A model generated the notes under the pieces. It ran no database searches. It was given only the letters and a program-made list of their open reading frames with translations, and was not told the DNA's origin. 64,000 bases of DNA, from the NCBI RefSeq assembly GCF_015712065.1, contig NZ_JACFYZ010000002.1:248001-312000 (forward strand). The letters are read 5' to 3'. Both the position numbers and the translations under genes were made by a program. The number at the start of each line of letters is the position of its first letter. The first letter of the stretch is position 1. Below, one piece after another: positions 8,859-17,920 of the stretch. This DNA comes from Ectopseudomonas chengduensis (GTDB taxonomy: Bacteria; Pseudomonadota; Gammaproteobacteria; Pseudomonadales; Pseudomonadaceae).

Positions 8859-10283
8859 ATGTCCTCTGCTGCATCTGTTCGCGTCGAAAAAGACCTGCTC
8901 GGCACCCTCGAAGTCCCTGCCGATGCCTATTACGGCATCCAGACCCTGCGCGCCGTGCAGAACTTCCGCCTGTCCGGCGTGCCGCTGTCGCATTACCCGA
9001 AGCTGGTGATCGGCCTGGCCATGGTCAAGCAGGCTTCGGCTGACGCCAACCGCGAACTGGGTCATCTGTCCGCCGCCAAGCACACGGCGATCAGCACCGC
9101 CTGCGCACGCATCATCCAGGGCGAGTTCCACGAGCAGTTCGTGGTCGACATGATTCAGGGCGGCGCCGGCACCTCGACCAATATGAATGCCAACGAGGTG
9201 ATCGCCAACATCGCCCTCGAGGCCATGGGACATGAGAAGGGCCAGTACCAGCACCTGCACCCGAACAACGACGTGAACATGGCGCAGTCGACCAACGACG
9301 CCTACCCGACCGCCATCCGCCTCGGCCTGCTGCTCGGCCACGACAGCCTGCTCGGTGCGCTGGACAAGCTGATCCAGTCGTTCGCCGCCAAGGGTCTGGA
9401 GTTCGGCCACGTGCTGAAGATGGGTCGCACCCAGCTGCAGGACGCCGTGCCGATGACCCTCGGCCAGGAATTCCGCGCCTTCGCCACCACCCTCGGTGAA
9501 GACCTGCAGCACCTGAAACTGCTGGCGCCGACCCTGCTCACCGAAGTCAACCTGGGCGGTACCGCGATCGGTACCGGCATCAACGCCGACCCGAAATACC
9601 AGGCCCTGGCGGTCAAGCGTCTGGCCATCATCAGCGGTCACCCGCTGACCCCGGCTGTCGACCTGATCGAAGCCACCAGCGACATGGGCGCCTTCGTGCT
9701 GTTCTCCGGCATGCTCAAGCGCACCGCGGTCAAACTGTCGAAGATCTGCAACGACCTGCGTCTGCTCTCCAGTGGCCCGCGTACCGGCATCAACGAGATC
9801 AACCTGCCGGCGCGTCAGCCGGGCAGCTCGATCATGCCGGGCAAGGTCAACCCGGTGATCCCTGAGGCGGTCAACCAGGTGGCCTTCGAGGTTATCGGTA
9901 ACGATCTGGCCCTGACCATGGCGGCCGAAGGTGGCCAGCTGCAGCTGAACGTGATGGAGCCGCTGATCGCCTACAAAATCTTCGACTCGATCCGCCTGCT
10001 CACCCGCGCCATGGATATGCTGCGCGAGCTGTGCATCGACGGCATCACCGCCAACGAGGCGCGCTGCCGTGAACTGATGGAAAACTCCATTGGTCTGATC
10101 ACCGCGCTGAACCCCTACATCGGCTACGAGAACGCCACCCGCATCGCCAAGGTCGCTCTGGACAGCGGGCGCGGCGTGCTGGAGCTGGTGCGCGAAGAGC
10201 AGCTGCTGGACGAGGCCACCCTGGCCGACATCCTGCGCCCCGAGAACATGATTGCCCCGCGCCTGGTTCCGCTGCAGGGCTGA
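8859..10283 (+). CDS. aspA: Aspartate ammonia-lyase (aspartase)
   Basis: 474 aa, the usual length for Pseudomonas AspA. It converts L-aspartate to fumarate and ammonia in the cytoplasm. It carries the aspartase/fumarase signature GSSIMPGKVNPVIPE, the THE-equivalent region GGAGTSTNMNANEVIAN, and MAQSTNDAYPTAI. ATG 8859 gives MSSAASVRVEKDLLGTLEVP, aligning with the family start; the longer frame to 8718 is unsupported. A factor-independent terminator follows at about 10300, so the symporter gene at 10414 probably depends partly on its own promoter or on read-through. Confidence 0.95.
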   Translation: MSSAASVRVEKDLLGTLEVPADAYYGIQTLRAVQNFRLSGVPLSHYPKLVIGLAMVKQASADANRELGHLSAAKHTAISTACARIIQGEFHEQFVVDMIQGGAGTSTNMNANEVIANIALEAMGHEKGQYQHLHPNNDVNMAQSTNDAYPTAIRLGLLLGHDSLLGALDKLIQSFAAKGLEFGHVLKMGRTQLQDAVPMTLGQEFRAFATTLGEDLQHLKLLAPTLLTEVNLGGTAIGTGINADPKYQALAVKRLAIISGHPLTPAVDLIEATSDMGAFVLFSGMLKRTAVKLSKICNDLRLLSSGPRTGINEINLPARQPGSSIMPGKVNPVIPEAVNQVAFEVIGNDLALTMAAEGGQLQLNVMEPLIAYKIFDSIRLLTRAMDMLRELCIDGITANEARCRELMENSIGLITALNPYIGYENATRIAKVALDSGRGVLELVREEQLLDEATLADILRPENMIAPRLVPLQG

Positions 10284-10299
10284 TTGATCGAATGACACG

Positions 10300-10325
10300 C
10301 GCCGCCCCTTTGGGCGGCGTGTTCA
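10300..10325 (+). terminator. Rho-independent terminator after aspA
   Basis: The stem CGCCGCCC/GGGCGGCG (about 10300-10319) with a short loop is followed by TGTTCATTTCC. The U-tract is poor, so termination may be partial. It sits 16 bp after the aspA stop. Confidence 0.6.
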
Positions 10326-10413
10326 TTTCCGCCCTCGAGCCTGTTCATGGGGCGGCACCGCTGAAGGCCGCGCAGACGGCCCCACAACAACGACAATCCG
10401 GGTGTACAACCAC

Positions 10414-11667
10414 ATGAGTCAGAGCAACACCGCTTCCTCTTCCTTCCTTGCGCGCGTGCCGTTGTGGCAGCAGATCCTCGTCGGCCTGGTGCTCGGCGTG
10501 GTCGTCGGCATGCTGTTCAAGAGTCTCGCCCTGGGGCTGGCGCCGGTCGGCGCGCTGTTTCTCAACGCGATCAAGATGCTCATCGTGCCGCTGGTGTTCG
10601 TCTCCCTGGTGGCGGGCATCACCGCCATGAGCGACAGCGCCAAGCTTGGCCGCATCAGCGTCAAGACCATCGCCATCTACCTGATCACCACTGCCTTCGC
10701 GGTGAGCATCGGCCTGGCATTCGGCACCCTGTTCAGCCCCGGTGAAGGCATGAACATGGTTGCCAGCGGCAGTGAAGAGGCCAAGCAGGCGCCCTCGCTG
10801 GTGCAGATCCTGGTGGGCCTGGTGCCGACCAACCCGGTGACCGCCTTCGCCGAAGGCAACATCCTGCAGATCATCGTCTTCGCCATCGCCCTGGGCGTGA
10901 GCATGAATCTGGTTGGCGAAAAGGCTGCGCCGGTGGTCCGTCTCTTCGACAGCCTGGCCGAGGTGTTCTACAAACTCACCGACCTGGTGATGCGCTTCGC
11001 CCCCATCGGCGTGTTCGCGTTGATCGCCGGTGTGGTCGCCTCCCATGGCATCGAGGTGCTGCTGCCGCTGGCCGGGGTGATCGGGGTGATCTACCTGGCC
11101 AGCATCGCCCATATGCTGCTGATCTACGGTGGTCTGATCGGCGGCCTGGCGCGTCTCAGCCCGCTGCGTTTCTTCCGCGGCATCGCCCCGGCGCTGGCAG
11201 TGGCCTTCAGTACCTCGAGCAGCTCCGGCACCCTGCCGGTGTCCATCGAGTGCGCGCGCAAGAACCTCGGTGTGTCGCAGGGCGTAGCCGGCTTCGTGTT
11301 GCCGGTGGGCGCCACCATCAACATGGACGGCACCGCGATCTACCAGGGCGTGCTGGCGCTGTTCATCGCCCAGGCCTTCGGCATCGACCTGAATGCCGGT
11401 CAGTACCTGATGATCATCCTCACCGCCACCCTGGCTTCGGTCGGCACCGCCGGTGTGCCCGGCGCCGGTCTGATCATGCTCGGCCTGGTGCTGACCTCGG
11501 TCGGCCTGCCGCTGGAAGGCGTGGCGCTGATCGCCGGTATCGACCGCATCCTCGACATGGCGCGCACCACGGTGAACGTCGCCGGCGACCTGATGACCAC
11601 CACCCTGGTGGGCAGCAGCGAGAAGGAGCTGGATCGCGAGATCTACAACAGCGACAACGCTGCCTGA
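10414..11667 (+). CDS. Dicarboxylate/amino acid:cation symporter (DAACS, GltP/DctA-like)
   Basis: 417 aa polytopic membrane protein of the DAACS family, which couples uptake of glutamate, aspartate or C4-dicarboxylates to H+ or Na+. Signatures seen: the serine-rich hairpin region AVAFSTSSSSGTLPVSIECA, and VLPVGATINMDGTAIYQGV (the conserved NMDGT motif). ATG 10414 begins MSQSNTASS; a GTG at 10402 is possible but less likely. Location directly after aspA suggests aspartate or a related dicarboxylate as substrate. Confidence 0.88.
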   Translation: MSQSNTASSSFLARVPLWQQILVGLVLGVVVGMLFKSLALGLAPVGALFLNAIKMLIVPLVFVSLVAGITAMSDSAKLGRISVKTIAIYLITTAFAVSIGLAFGTLFSPGEGMNMVASGSEEAKQAPSLVQILVGLVPTNPVTAFAEGNILQIIVFAIALGVSMNLVGEKAAPVVRLFDSLAEVFYKLTDLVMRFAPIGVFALIAGVVASHGIEVLLPLAGVIGVIYLASIAHMLLIYGGLIGGLARLSPLRFFRGIAPALAVAFSTSSSSGTLPVSIECARKNLGVSQGVAGFVLPVGATINMDGTAIYQGVLALFIAQAFGIDLNAGQYLMIILTATLASVGTAGVPGAGLIMLGLVLTSVGLPLEGVALIAGIDRILDMARTTVNVAGDLMTTTLVGSSEKELDREIYNSDNAA

Positions 11668-11708
11668 GCAACCGCTTTCATAGGAGGCCTTCACCAGCCT
11701 CAACCTTC

Positions 11709-11737
11709 AGGGATGGCCTCGGCTATCCCTTTTTTTG
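11709..11737 (+). terminator. Rho-independent terminator after the DAACS symporter
   Basis: The stem AGGGATGGCC-TC-GGCTATCCCT (11709-11730, one G·T pair) is followed by seven T residues. A strong intrinsic terminator, 41 bp after the stop codon. Confidence 0.85.
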
Positions 11738-11765
11738 TGGCCTGCCATCCCTCGCGGCCACCCTT

Positions 11766-11934
11766 GGGCGCCTCTAAAAACTACCTGCGTTGTCATCGCT
11801 GCGTTGAAAGCAGGCTCAGAATGCTCATTTACAACACGTAAAGTCGAGCGCGACTCCGACCGTTTTTCGCCTGTTTTTGCGGGGCCGCCATCGGTATTGC
11901 GCTGACTGCCTCGCCAACGTTTTTAGAGGCGCCC
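11766..11934. repeat. 169-bp inverted-repeat element, copy A
   Basis: The ends are a perfect 16-bp inverted repeat: GGGCGCCTCTAAAAAC (11766-11781) and GTTTTTAGAGGCGCCC (11919-11934). The interior shares TACCTGCGTTG, GCAGGCTCAGAATGCTC and ATTTAC stretches with a second element at 39290-39432. No reading frame of note. It fills most of the 375-bp gap before the MocR gene; the remainder (11935-12042) holds nothing I recognise. Confidence 0.7.
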
Positions 11935-12042
11935 CCTTCGGGCCGTCGCAAGCGACGTCAAACCTGCTCCCGGCAGTTTTTTGTCTGCCATTCAAGGGTG
12001 GCTGCCGTAGCGTGCGCCGCGCGTACCGCCGATTGGCCTGCG

Positions 12043-13509
12043 TTACAGCCTCCAGGCCCGGCGTAGCGTCTGCACCGCCTCGATGATCTGCGCCTCGGGC
12101 ACCGCAGCAAAGCCCAGCACCAGCCCGGCGCGGGCGTCATCAGCCGTCTCGCTGCCGGGCAGCCAGTAATCGCTCAAGGGGTTCATTTCGATGCCAGCTA
12201 CGCGTGCGGCGGCAATCAGCTCACGCTCACGAGCCAGACTCTCGACCCTGATACTCAGGTGCAGACCAGCCTCAACCGTCGGCAGCGGCGAGCATCCGGG
12301 AATCGTCTGCGGCCAGGCCTCGATCAGAGCGTCGCGGCGGCTGCGCGCAGCCTGGCGCATGCGCCGCACATGGCGCTGAAAATGCCCGGCAGCGATGAAT
12401 TCGGCCATCACCGCCTGGGTGCCGACCTCCGAGTGGCGTATCTCCAGCGCCTGGCGCCTCGCGAAGCTTTCGGCCAGCGCGGGCGGCAGCACCAGATAGC
12501 CCAGGCGCAGCGCGGGAAAGGCGAGCTTGCCGAAGGTGCCGACATAGATCACCCGCTGCTGCTCGTCCAAAGCTGCCAGCGGTGCGAGCGGGGTGCCGCT
12601 GTAGCGGTACTCGCCGTCGTAGTCGTCCTCGATGATCCAGCCATTCACGCGCTTGGCCCACTCCAGCAAGGCCAGGCGTCGCGGCAGCGACAGGGTGACG
12701 CCGGTGGGGTACTGGTGCGCGGGCGTGACATAGGCCAGCCGGCAATCGTTCAGACGCTGCAGGGCGTCGACGTCCAGGCCGTCATGGTCCACCAGCACGC
12801 CGCACAGCTGCGCGCCGGCCACGGCGAAGGCATGGCCCGCCGCGCGGTAGCCGGGGTTTTCAATGGCCACACGGTCGCCCGGTTGAATCAGCAATTGCGC
12901 GCAGAGGCTGATGGCCTGCTGCGAGCCGCAGGTGATCAGTACCTGCTGCGCCTCGCAGGTCAGGCCGCGGCTGTTGCGCAGGTAGGCGGCGATGAGTTCG
13001 CGCAGCTGCAGGTCGCCAGCGGGGTCGCCATAGCCGAGTCGTGCCAGCGAGGGTTTGCGCCAGAAGCGCGCCTGCAGACGTGCCCAGGTCTCGAAGGGGA
13101 ACAGGTCGAAAGCCGGCACGCCGATACGAAAGGCGCGCGGTGCGCCCGCGGCGGGCATCGCCAGGTGATGGCTCTGCAACAACTGCAGTGCCGGGCTGGC
13201 CGCTGCCGGGGCGACGGCTGCTATGGCGGCAGGCCGACGGCGCGTCAGCTCGGCGACGTAGGTGCCATCGCCGACCCGCCCGTTCACGTAGCCCTCGGCA
13301 TACAGCTGGTCCAGCGCGCGGGTCACGGTGTTGCGCGAGATGCCGAGCAGGGTGGCCAGCTCACGGCTGGCCGGCAGGCGCGTGCCACTGGCCAGGCGGC
13401 CATCGAGGATGCGCTCGCGCAAGGCCTGGTAGAGCTGGCGCGCCAGGCCCTGACCGGGCTGCAGATGAATGCCGGAAAGATCGAATGGCAGGGCGGGCGA
13501 GCGCTTCAT
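12043..13509 (-). CDS. MocR/PdxR-type regulator (GntR HTH fused to class I aminotransferase domain)
   Basis: 488 aa. Residues about 20-85 form a GntR winged HTH ([55 protein letters not shown]). From about 115 on is a fold-type I aminotransferase-like domain with [16 protein letters not shown] and [18 protein letters not shown] motifs; the Lys in TFGK is the expected PLP lysine. MocR proteins use PLP or PLP-amino acid adducts as effectors. It is divergent from the PaiB-like gene, with ATTGGC (13519-13524) and GCCAAT (13560-13565) in the shared 97-bp spacer, a possible operator. Confidence 0.9.
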   Translation of the reverse strand: MKRSPALPFDLSGIHLQPGQGLARQLYQALRERILDGRLASGTRLPASRELATLLGISRNTVTRALDQLYAEGYVNGRVGDGTYVAELTRRRPAAIAAVAPAAASPALQLLQSHHLAMPAAGAPRAFRIGVPAFDLFPFETWARLQARFWRKPSLARLGYGDPAGDLQLRELIAAYLRNSRGLTCEAQQVLITCGSQQAISLCAQLLIQPGDRVAIENPGYRAAGHAFAVAGAQLCGVLVDHDGLDVDALQRLNDCRLAYVTPAHQYPTGVTLSLPRRLALLEWAKRVNGWIIEDDYDGEYRYSGTPLAPLAALDEQQRVIYVGTFGKLAFPALRLGYLVLPPALAESFARRQALEIRHSEVGTQAVMAEFIAAGHFQRHVRRMRQAARSRRDALIEAWPQTIPGCSPLPTVEAGLHLSIRVESLARERELIAAARVAGIEMNPLSDYWLPGSETADDARAGLVLGFAAVPEAQIIEAVQTLRRAWRL

Positions 13510-13606
13510 GATTGCTAAATTGGCTCTATCGAAGTCGTCAGCAATGGATCTTACGTCAGGCCAATATCCTGCCTAGCATGGCCCCATCACGCCAGGAGAA
13601 AACGTC

Positions 13607-14239
13607 ATGTACTGCCCCGCCACCTTTCGCCAGGACGACCTGGCCAGCCTGCATGCGCAGATTCAGGCCAGCGGCCTGGCCATCGTGACCAGCAGCGGTG
13701 CGCAGGGCCTGCAGGCCAGTCATCTGCCGCTGCTGCTCGAGCCTGGTGAGGGCGATTTCGGCACCCTGTGCGGCCACTTCGCCCGCGCCAATCCGCATTG
13801 GCGTGACCTGGCCGCCGGCGCCGAGGCGCTGGTGGTGTTCAGTGGGCCGGACGCCTACGTGCACCCTGGCTGGTACCCGGCCAAGGCCGAGCACGGCAAG
13901 GTGGTGCCGACCTGGAATTACATCGCCGTGCATGCCTGGGGCCGGGCCGAGGTGTTCGACGAGCCGGAGCGCCTGCTGCAACTGGTAAGCCGCCTCAGCG
14001 ACCGTCACGAACAAGGGCGCCCGCAGCCCTGGGCTGTCAGCGATGCGCCGCGCGATTACATCGACGCCATGCTGCGCGCCATCGTCGGCTTCGCCCTGCC
14101 GATTCGCCGACTCGAAGGCAAATGGAAGCTCAGCCAGAACCGTTCTAGCAACGACCAGGCCGGTGTCCGTGCGGGTCTTGCCACGTCCGCCAGCCTGCGC
14201 GATCAGGAACTGGCGGCGCAGATGAAACCCACCGACTGA
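13607..14239 (+). CDS. PaiB-family FMN-binding protein
   Basis: 210 aa, the usual size of FMN-binding negative transcriptional regulators of the PaiB/YijF-like split-barrel family. It begins MYCPATFRQDDLASLHAQI and contains SHLPLLLEP, LCGHFARANPHWRDL, VFSGPDAYVHPGWY and VPTWNYIAVHAWG, all hallmark PaiB motifs. In Bacillus, paiB pairs with the acetyltransferase paiA. Here an acetyltransferase gene follows 19 bp later and a MocR regulator is divergent, a recurrent trio. The molecular function of PaiB homologues in proteobacteria is not settled. Confidence 0.9.
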   Translation: MYCPATFRQDDLASLHAQIQASGLAIVTSSGAQGLQASHLPLLLEPGEGDFGTLCGHFARANPHWRDLAAGAEALVVFSGPDAYVHPGWYPAKAEHGKVVPTWNYIAVHAWGRAEVFDEPERLLQLVSRLSDRHEQGRPQPWAVSDAPRDYIDAMLRAIVGFALPIRRLEGKWKLSQNRSSNDQAGVRAGLATSASLRDQELAAQMKPTD

Positions 14240-14258
14240 CCCCCACAGGAATACCCTA

Positions 14259-14699
14259 ATGCTCGACATCCGCCCCATCACCGCTACCGATCACGCCGCC
14301 TGGCTGCCGCTCTGGCAGGCATACCAGCGCTTCTACCAGGCCGAGATCCCGGCAGAGACCAGCGCCCTCACCTGGCAGCGTTTTCTCGATCCGGCCGAGC
14401 CGATGCACGCCGCCCTGGCCTGGCAGGACGGCGATGCGGTCGGCCTGGTGCACTTCATCTACCACCGCAGTTGCTGGACGAGTGGTGACTACTGCTACCT
14501 GCAGGATCTGTTCGTCGCCGAGCACATTCGTGGTGGTGGCATCGGCCGCGCGCTGATCGAGCACGTTTATGCCGAGGCGCGCGCCGCTGGCGCCAGTCGC
14601 GTGCATTGGCTGACCCAGGAAAGCAACTACCAGGGGCGTATGCTCTACGACCGCATCGCCGACCGCTCCGGTTTCATCCAGTACAGGAAACTCTTCTGA
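14259..14699 (+). CDS. GNAT acetyltransferase, paralogue 1
   Basis: 146 aa single-domain GNAT. The acetyl-CoA-binding motif A is visible as YLQDLFVAEHIRGGGIGRALIEHVYAEA (R/Q-x-x-G-x-G/A), and the C-terminus is RSGFIQYRKLF. It is strikingly similar along its full length to the protein at 18938-19381 (shared AWLPLWQ, YQRFY, EIPAETSA, TWQRFLDPAEPM and more). The substrate is unknown. It follows the PaiB-like gene and its TGA shares a base with the ATG of the next acetyltransferase, so the three are probably one transcript. Confidence 0.88.
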   Translation: MLDIRPITATDHAAWLPLWQAYQRFYQAEIPAETSALTWQRFLDPAEPMHAALAWQDGDAVGLVHFIYHRSCWTSGDYCYLQDLFVAEHIRGGGIGRALIEHVYAEARAAGASRVHWLTQESNYQGRMLYDRIADRSGFIQYRKLF

Positions 14700-15370
14700 T
14701 GACGCGTGATCTCGCTCATTGGCAACCCCGTCCAACACCGGACCAGCGCACCTTGCAAGGCCGTTTCGTGCGTCTCGAAGCACTCGATGTTGTGCGGCAT
14801 GGCGATGATCTGTGGCGCGCGCTGCAGGGGCCGGACCCGGCACTTTGGGATTATCTGCCCTACGGTCCCTTCACCGAGCGAGGCGTCTTCGATACCTGGC
14901 TGGCCGGCAATGCGCAGAGCCGTGATCCGCTGTTCTACGCGGTGGTCGACCTGGCCAGCGGCCGCGCCCTGGGGCTGTTCAGCTACCTGCGTATCACCGC
15001 GCAGGACGGCAGCATCGAAATCGGCCACGTCGCCTTCGGCGCGCCGATGCAGCGAACCCCGGGCGCGACCGAGGCGGTCTATCTGCTGGCGCGCCACGCC
15101 TTCGACGATCTCGGCTATCGCCGCCTGGAATGGAAGTGCGATGCGGCCAATGCCCGCTCGCTGCGCGCCGCCGAGCGCTTCGGTTTCAGCCAGGAAGGGC
15201 TGTTCCGTCAGCACATGGTGCGCAAGGGCCGCAACCGTGACACGGCCTGGTTCTCCATCATCGACGGGGAATGGCCAGCATGCCGCGAGGCCTTCGAGCG
15301 CTGGCTGGCGGTGGACAACTTCGATCAGGCGGGGCGGCAGAGGCAGCGCCTGGAGGCGCTGCGGGGGTAA
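14699..15370 (+). CDS. GNAT acetyltransferase, RimJ/RimL-like
   Basis: 223 aa. Pattern of the RimL/YdaF-like branch: LQGRFVRLEALDVVRHGDDLWRAL, WDYLPYGPFTERGVF, IEIGHVAFGAPMQRTPGATEAVYLLARHAFDDLGYRRLEWKCDAANARSLRAAERFGFSQEGLFRQHMV. Members acetylate protein N-termini or small amines; the substrate here is unknown. ATG 14699 overlaps the previous stop (TGATG), which decides the start against a longer frame from 14606. Last gene of the paiB-like operon. Confidence 0.88.
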   Translation: MTRDLAHWQPRPTPDQRTLQGRFVRLEALDVVRHGDDLWRALQGPDPALWDYLPYGPFTERGVFDTWLAGNAQSRDPLFYAVVDLASGRALGLFSYLRITAQDGSIEIGHVAFGAPMQRTPGATEAVYLLARHAFDDLGYRRLEWKCDAANARSLRAAERFGFSQEGLFRQHMVRKGRNRDTAWFSIIDGEWPACREAFERWLAVDNFDQAGRQRQRLEALRG

Positions 15371-15374
15371 CGCC

Positions 15375-16193
15375 CTACTCCATCTCGAACAACCCATCAC
15401 GCAGCTGCGCGCCGCCCAGGCGCTGGCGGATGTCGTCGTCGATGCGTGGGTCGTCGGGGGCGTAGAGCATCAACTGGCGATAGGCGTTGACCCGGTTGAT
15501 CTCGTTGCCCAGGTACTGCCAGACCACGCGGGTGCAGGCCGGTGTGCGCCGGTCGCCGCTGGAGACGCCGGTCTTGATGCCATTGAGGCGGATGATGCGG
15601 CTCTTGAAGCTGGGAATGAGAATGGTCTGGCTCATTTCGTTGCCGGTAAGCGACTCGTAGTCCACCAGAAACAGGCGGTCCTGCAGGAAGAACGCCGTGC
15701 CCAGGTAGCGACAGCGCACCCAGTCTTCGCTGCCGCCGCGTGTGGGTTCCTGGCGCTCCTGGCGTTCCTGGCGCTCGAACAGGTAGTTGCCGCGCTCCTC
15801 GCGCAGGTGCACCAGTGACAGCAGCACATGCCCCGGCACCGACATGCAGTTGGAGTATTCGAAGTAGTAGCCGCAGTAGCGCTCCATCGGGCTGGCCTGA
15901 CGGCGCAGTGGGGCGAACAGGTCTAGCAGTGGGTCATTGCCGCTGTGCTGCTGCGCATCGCCGCTGCGGGCGCCGATCAGGCGGGTGAACTGCTCGGCCG
16001 GCATGGCCAGCTCGAAGGGTTCGACGCCAAAGAAATCGCAGATACGCTTGAGGTTGTGCGTGGTCGGTCGGCTCTGCCCGGCCAGGTAGCGGTTGAACTG
16101 CGCGCGGTTGATCGCCAGCTTGCGGCATACCTCGGCAATCGAGCGGTAATGGCTGCAAAGCAATTTCAGATTGCTGCCGAGGGAATCGGACAT
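15375..16193 (-). CDS. XRE-type HTH transcriptional regulator
   Basis: 272 aa. The N-terminal HTH is IAEVCRKLAINRAQFNRYLAGQSRPTTHNLKRICDFFGVEPFELAMP, followed by an uncharacterised ligand-like domain (residues about 95-260; YYFEYSNCMSVPGHVLLSLV, FLVDYESLTGNEMSQTILIPSFKSRIIRLNGIKTGVS). Residues near 140 contain a threefold RQE repeat encoded by 9-bp tandem repeats (about 15746-15775). It is divergent from the alanine/glycine symporter gene, which it may control. No effector can be named. Confidence 0.8.
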   Translation of the reverse strand: MSDSLGSNLKLLCSHYRSIAEVCRKLAINRAQFNRYLAGQSRPTTHNLKRICDFFGVEPFELAMPAEQFTRLIGARSGDAQQHSGNDPLLDLFAPLRRQASPMERYCGYYFEYSNCMSVPGHVLLSLVHLREERGNYLFERQERQERQEPTRGGSEDWVRCRYLGTAFFLQDRLFLVDYESLTGNEMSQTILIPSFKSRIIRLNGIKTGVSSGDRRTPACTRVVWQYLGNEINRVNAYRQLMLYAPDDPRIDDDIRQRLGGAQLRDGLFEME

Positions 16194-16352
16194 ATGGCCG
16201 CTCCAGCTGATGCGAATGACGCGATTCTAGCATCAACTCGCATCAGGTCGCCGCGACCTGCGAAATTGTCCCGCACGGCGCCTTCACCAAAGATTGCGCC
16301 ACCCGCCCGGCGCGGCGCATTCCCATTCAGAACAACAAGAGAGAAAGCCTCC

Positions 16353-17792
16353 ATGCTCGATCTTCTCAATGACCTCATCTGGAGCAAGCTGCTGATCGTG
16401 ATGCTGATCGGCCTTGGTCTGTTCTTCACCATCGCCTCACGCTTCGTCCAGTTCCGCTACTTCGGCAGCATGTTCCGTATCTTCAGCGAGGCATTCCAGC
16501 GTCAGCCGGGCCAGCTCAGCTCGTTCCAGGCGCTGATGCTGTCGGTGGCTGGCCGCGTGGGCGCCGGCAATATCGCCGGTGTATCGGTGGCGATTATGCT
16601 CGGTGGCCCGGGCGCCATCTTCTGGATGTGGATCGTGGCCCTGGTCGGTATGGCCACCAGCTACTTCGAGTGCTCGCTGGCGCAGCTGTACAAGCGCCGC
16701 GAGGCTGATGGCGGCTACCGCGGCGGCCCGGCCTTCTACATTCAGCACGGCCTCGGCCAGCGCTGGCTGGGTATCGTCGTATCGATCCTGCTGCTGGTGA
16801 CCTTCGGTTTCGGCTTCAACGCCGTGCAGTCGTTCACCGTCGCCAGCTCGCTGCACGACACCTTCGGCATCCCGACCCTGGCCAGCGGCATTGCCCTGAC
16901 CGTGGTAATCGGTCTGATCATCTTCGGTGGTATCAAGCGCATCGCCAAGTTCGCCGACGTGCTGGTGCCGGTGATGGCCTTCTCATACCTGGCCATGGCG
17001 CTGCTGGTAATCGGTCTGAACATCGCCGAAGTTCCAGCCACCTTCGCCCTGATCTTCAAGAGCGCCTTCGGCCTCGAGCCGGCCTTCGCTGGTGGTATCG
17101 GCGCGGCCATCATCATGGGCGTCAAGCGCGGCCTGTTCTCCAACGAAGCCGGCCTGGGCAGTGCGCCGAACGTGGCCGCGGTCGCCGAGGTCAAGCACCC
17201 GGCTGCGCAGGGCATCGTGCAGTCGCTCAGCGTGTTCATCGACACCCTGATCCTGTGCAGCTGCACCGCGCTGATCATCCTGCTGTCCGGCGTGTATCAG
17301 CCGGGCATGGAGCAGGCCGGTGTGGTGCTGACCCAGAGTGCCGTTGCGGCCGTGGTCGGCGAGTGGGGCCGGGTGTTCGTCAGCCTGGCGCTGCTGCTGT
17401 TCGTCTTCACCACCCTGATCTACAACTACTACCTGGGTGAGAACGCCCTGGGCTTCTTCAGCCAGAAGCGCGGCCCGGTGATGATCTACCGTGTGCTGGT
17501 GGTTGGCCTGGTGCTGTGGGGTTCGGTGCAGGATCTGGGCACCGTGTTCGCCTTCGCCGACGTGACCATGGGTCTGCTGGCCATCGCCAACCTGATTGCC
17601 CTGGCGCTGCTGTTCAAGGTGGGCCTGCGTCTGATGCGCGACTACGATAGCCAGATCAAGGCGGGTGTTGAGTCGCCGGTGCTGGACGCCAAGCAGTTCG
17701 CTGATCTGGACCTCGACCCTGCCGTTTGGGGTAGTCAGCCGGGTAAAACCGCCGACCAGGCGGAAATCGGTGATCGCGTCTACCAGCGTTGA
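16353..17792 (+). CDS. Alanine/glycine:cation symporter (AGCS family)
   Basis: 479 aa polytopic membrane protein that imports alanine or glycine with Na+ (or H+). Family signatures: LSSFQALMLSVAGRVGAGNIAGVSVAIMLGGPGAIFWMW and MGVKRGLFSNEAGLGSAPNVAA. ATG 16353 follows GAGAGAAAG and begins MLDLLNDLIWSKLLIVMLIGLG, the normal AGCS start; the upstream in-frame extension to 15945 has no support. An intrinsic terminator follows, then asparaginase. Confidence 0.92.
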   Translation: MLDLLNDLIWSKLLIVMLIGLGLFFTIASRFVQFRYFGSMFRIFSEAFQRQPGQLSSFQALMLSVAGRVGAGNIAGVSVAIMLGGPGAIFWMWIVALVGMATSYFECSLAQLYKRREADGGYRGGPAFYIQHGLGQRWLGIVVSILLLVTFGFGFNAVQSFTVASSLHDTFGIPTLASGIALTVVIGLIIFGGIKRIAKFADVLVPVMAFSYLAMALLVIGLNIAEVPATFALIFKSAFGLEPAFAGGIGAAIIMGVKRGLFSNEAGLGSAPNVAAVAEVKHPAAQGIVQSLSVFIDTLILCSCTALIILLSGVYQPGMEQAGVVLTQSAVAAVVGEWGRVFVSLALLLFVFTTLIYNYYLGENALGFFSQKRGPVMIYRVLVVGLVLWGSVQDLGTVFAFADVTMGLLAIANLIALALLFKVGLRLMRDYDSQIKAGVESPVLDAKQFADLDLDPAVWGSQPGKTADQAEIGDRVYQR

Positions 17793-17809
17793 TCTGACTC
17801 AGATGGAAG

Positions 17810-17833
17810 AAGGGGGCGAGGCCCCCTTTTTCT
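17810..17833 (+). terminator. Rho-independent terminator after the AGCS symporter
   Basis: The stem AAGGGGGC-GAG-GCCCCCTT (17810-17828) runs into a T-tract. It separates the symporter from the asparaginase gene. Confidence 0.85.
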
Positions 17834-17920
17834 TGCCTGCCAGCTTTGGCAGCCATTGTTCGGGCAGTCGTAAGCGACGTTGCGAATGTCGCGCAGGCCC
17901 GTGAATTGTGAGGAGAGCCC

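Noticed and set aside
8811..10298. Long antisense frame opposite aspA, and similar ones opposite the DAACS gene (10345-11703), coxA (30391-31767) and dctM (21738-23162)
   Set aside because: All mirror highly conserved genes and give Gln/His/Asp-rich translations without domains, a known artefact in this GC range.
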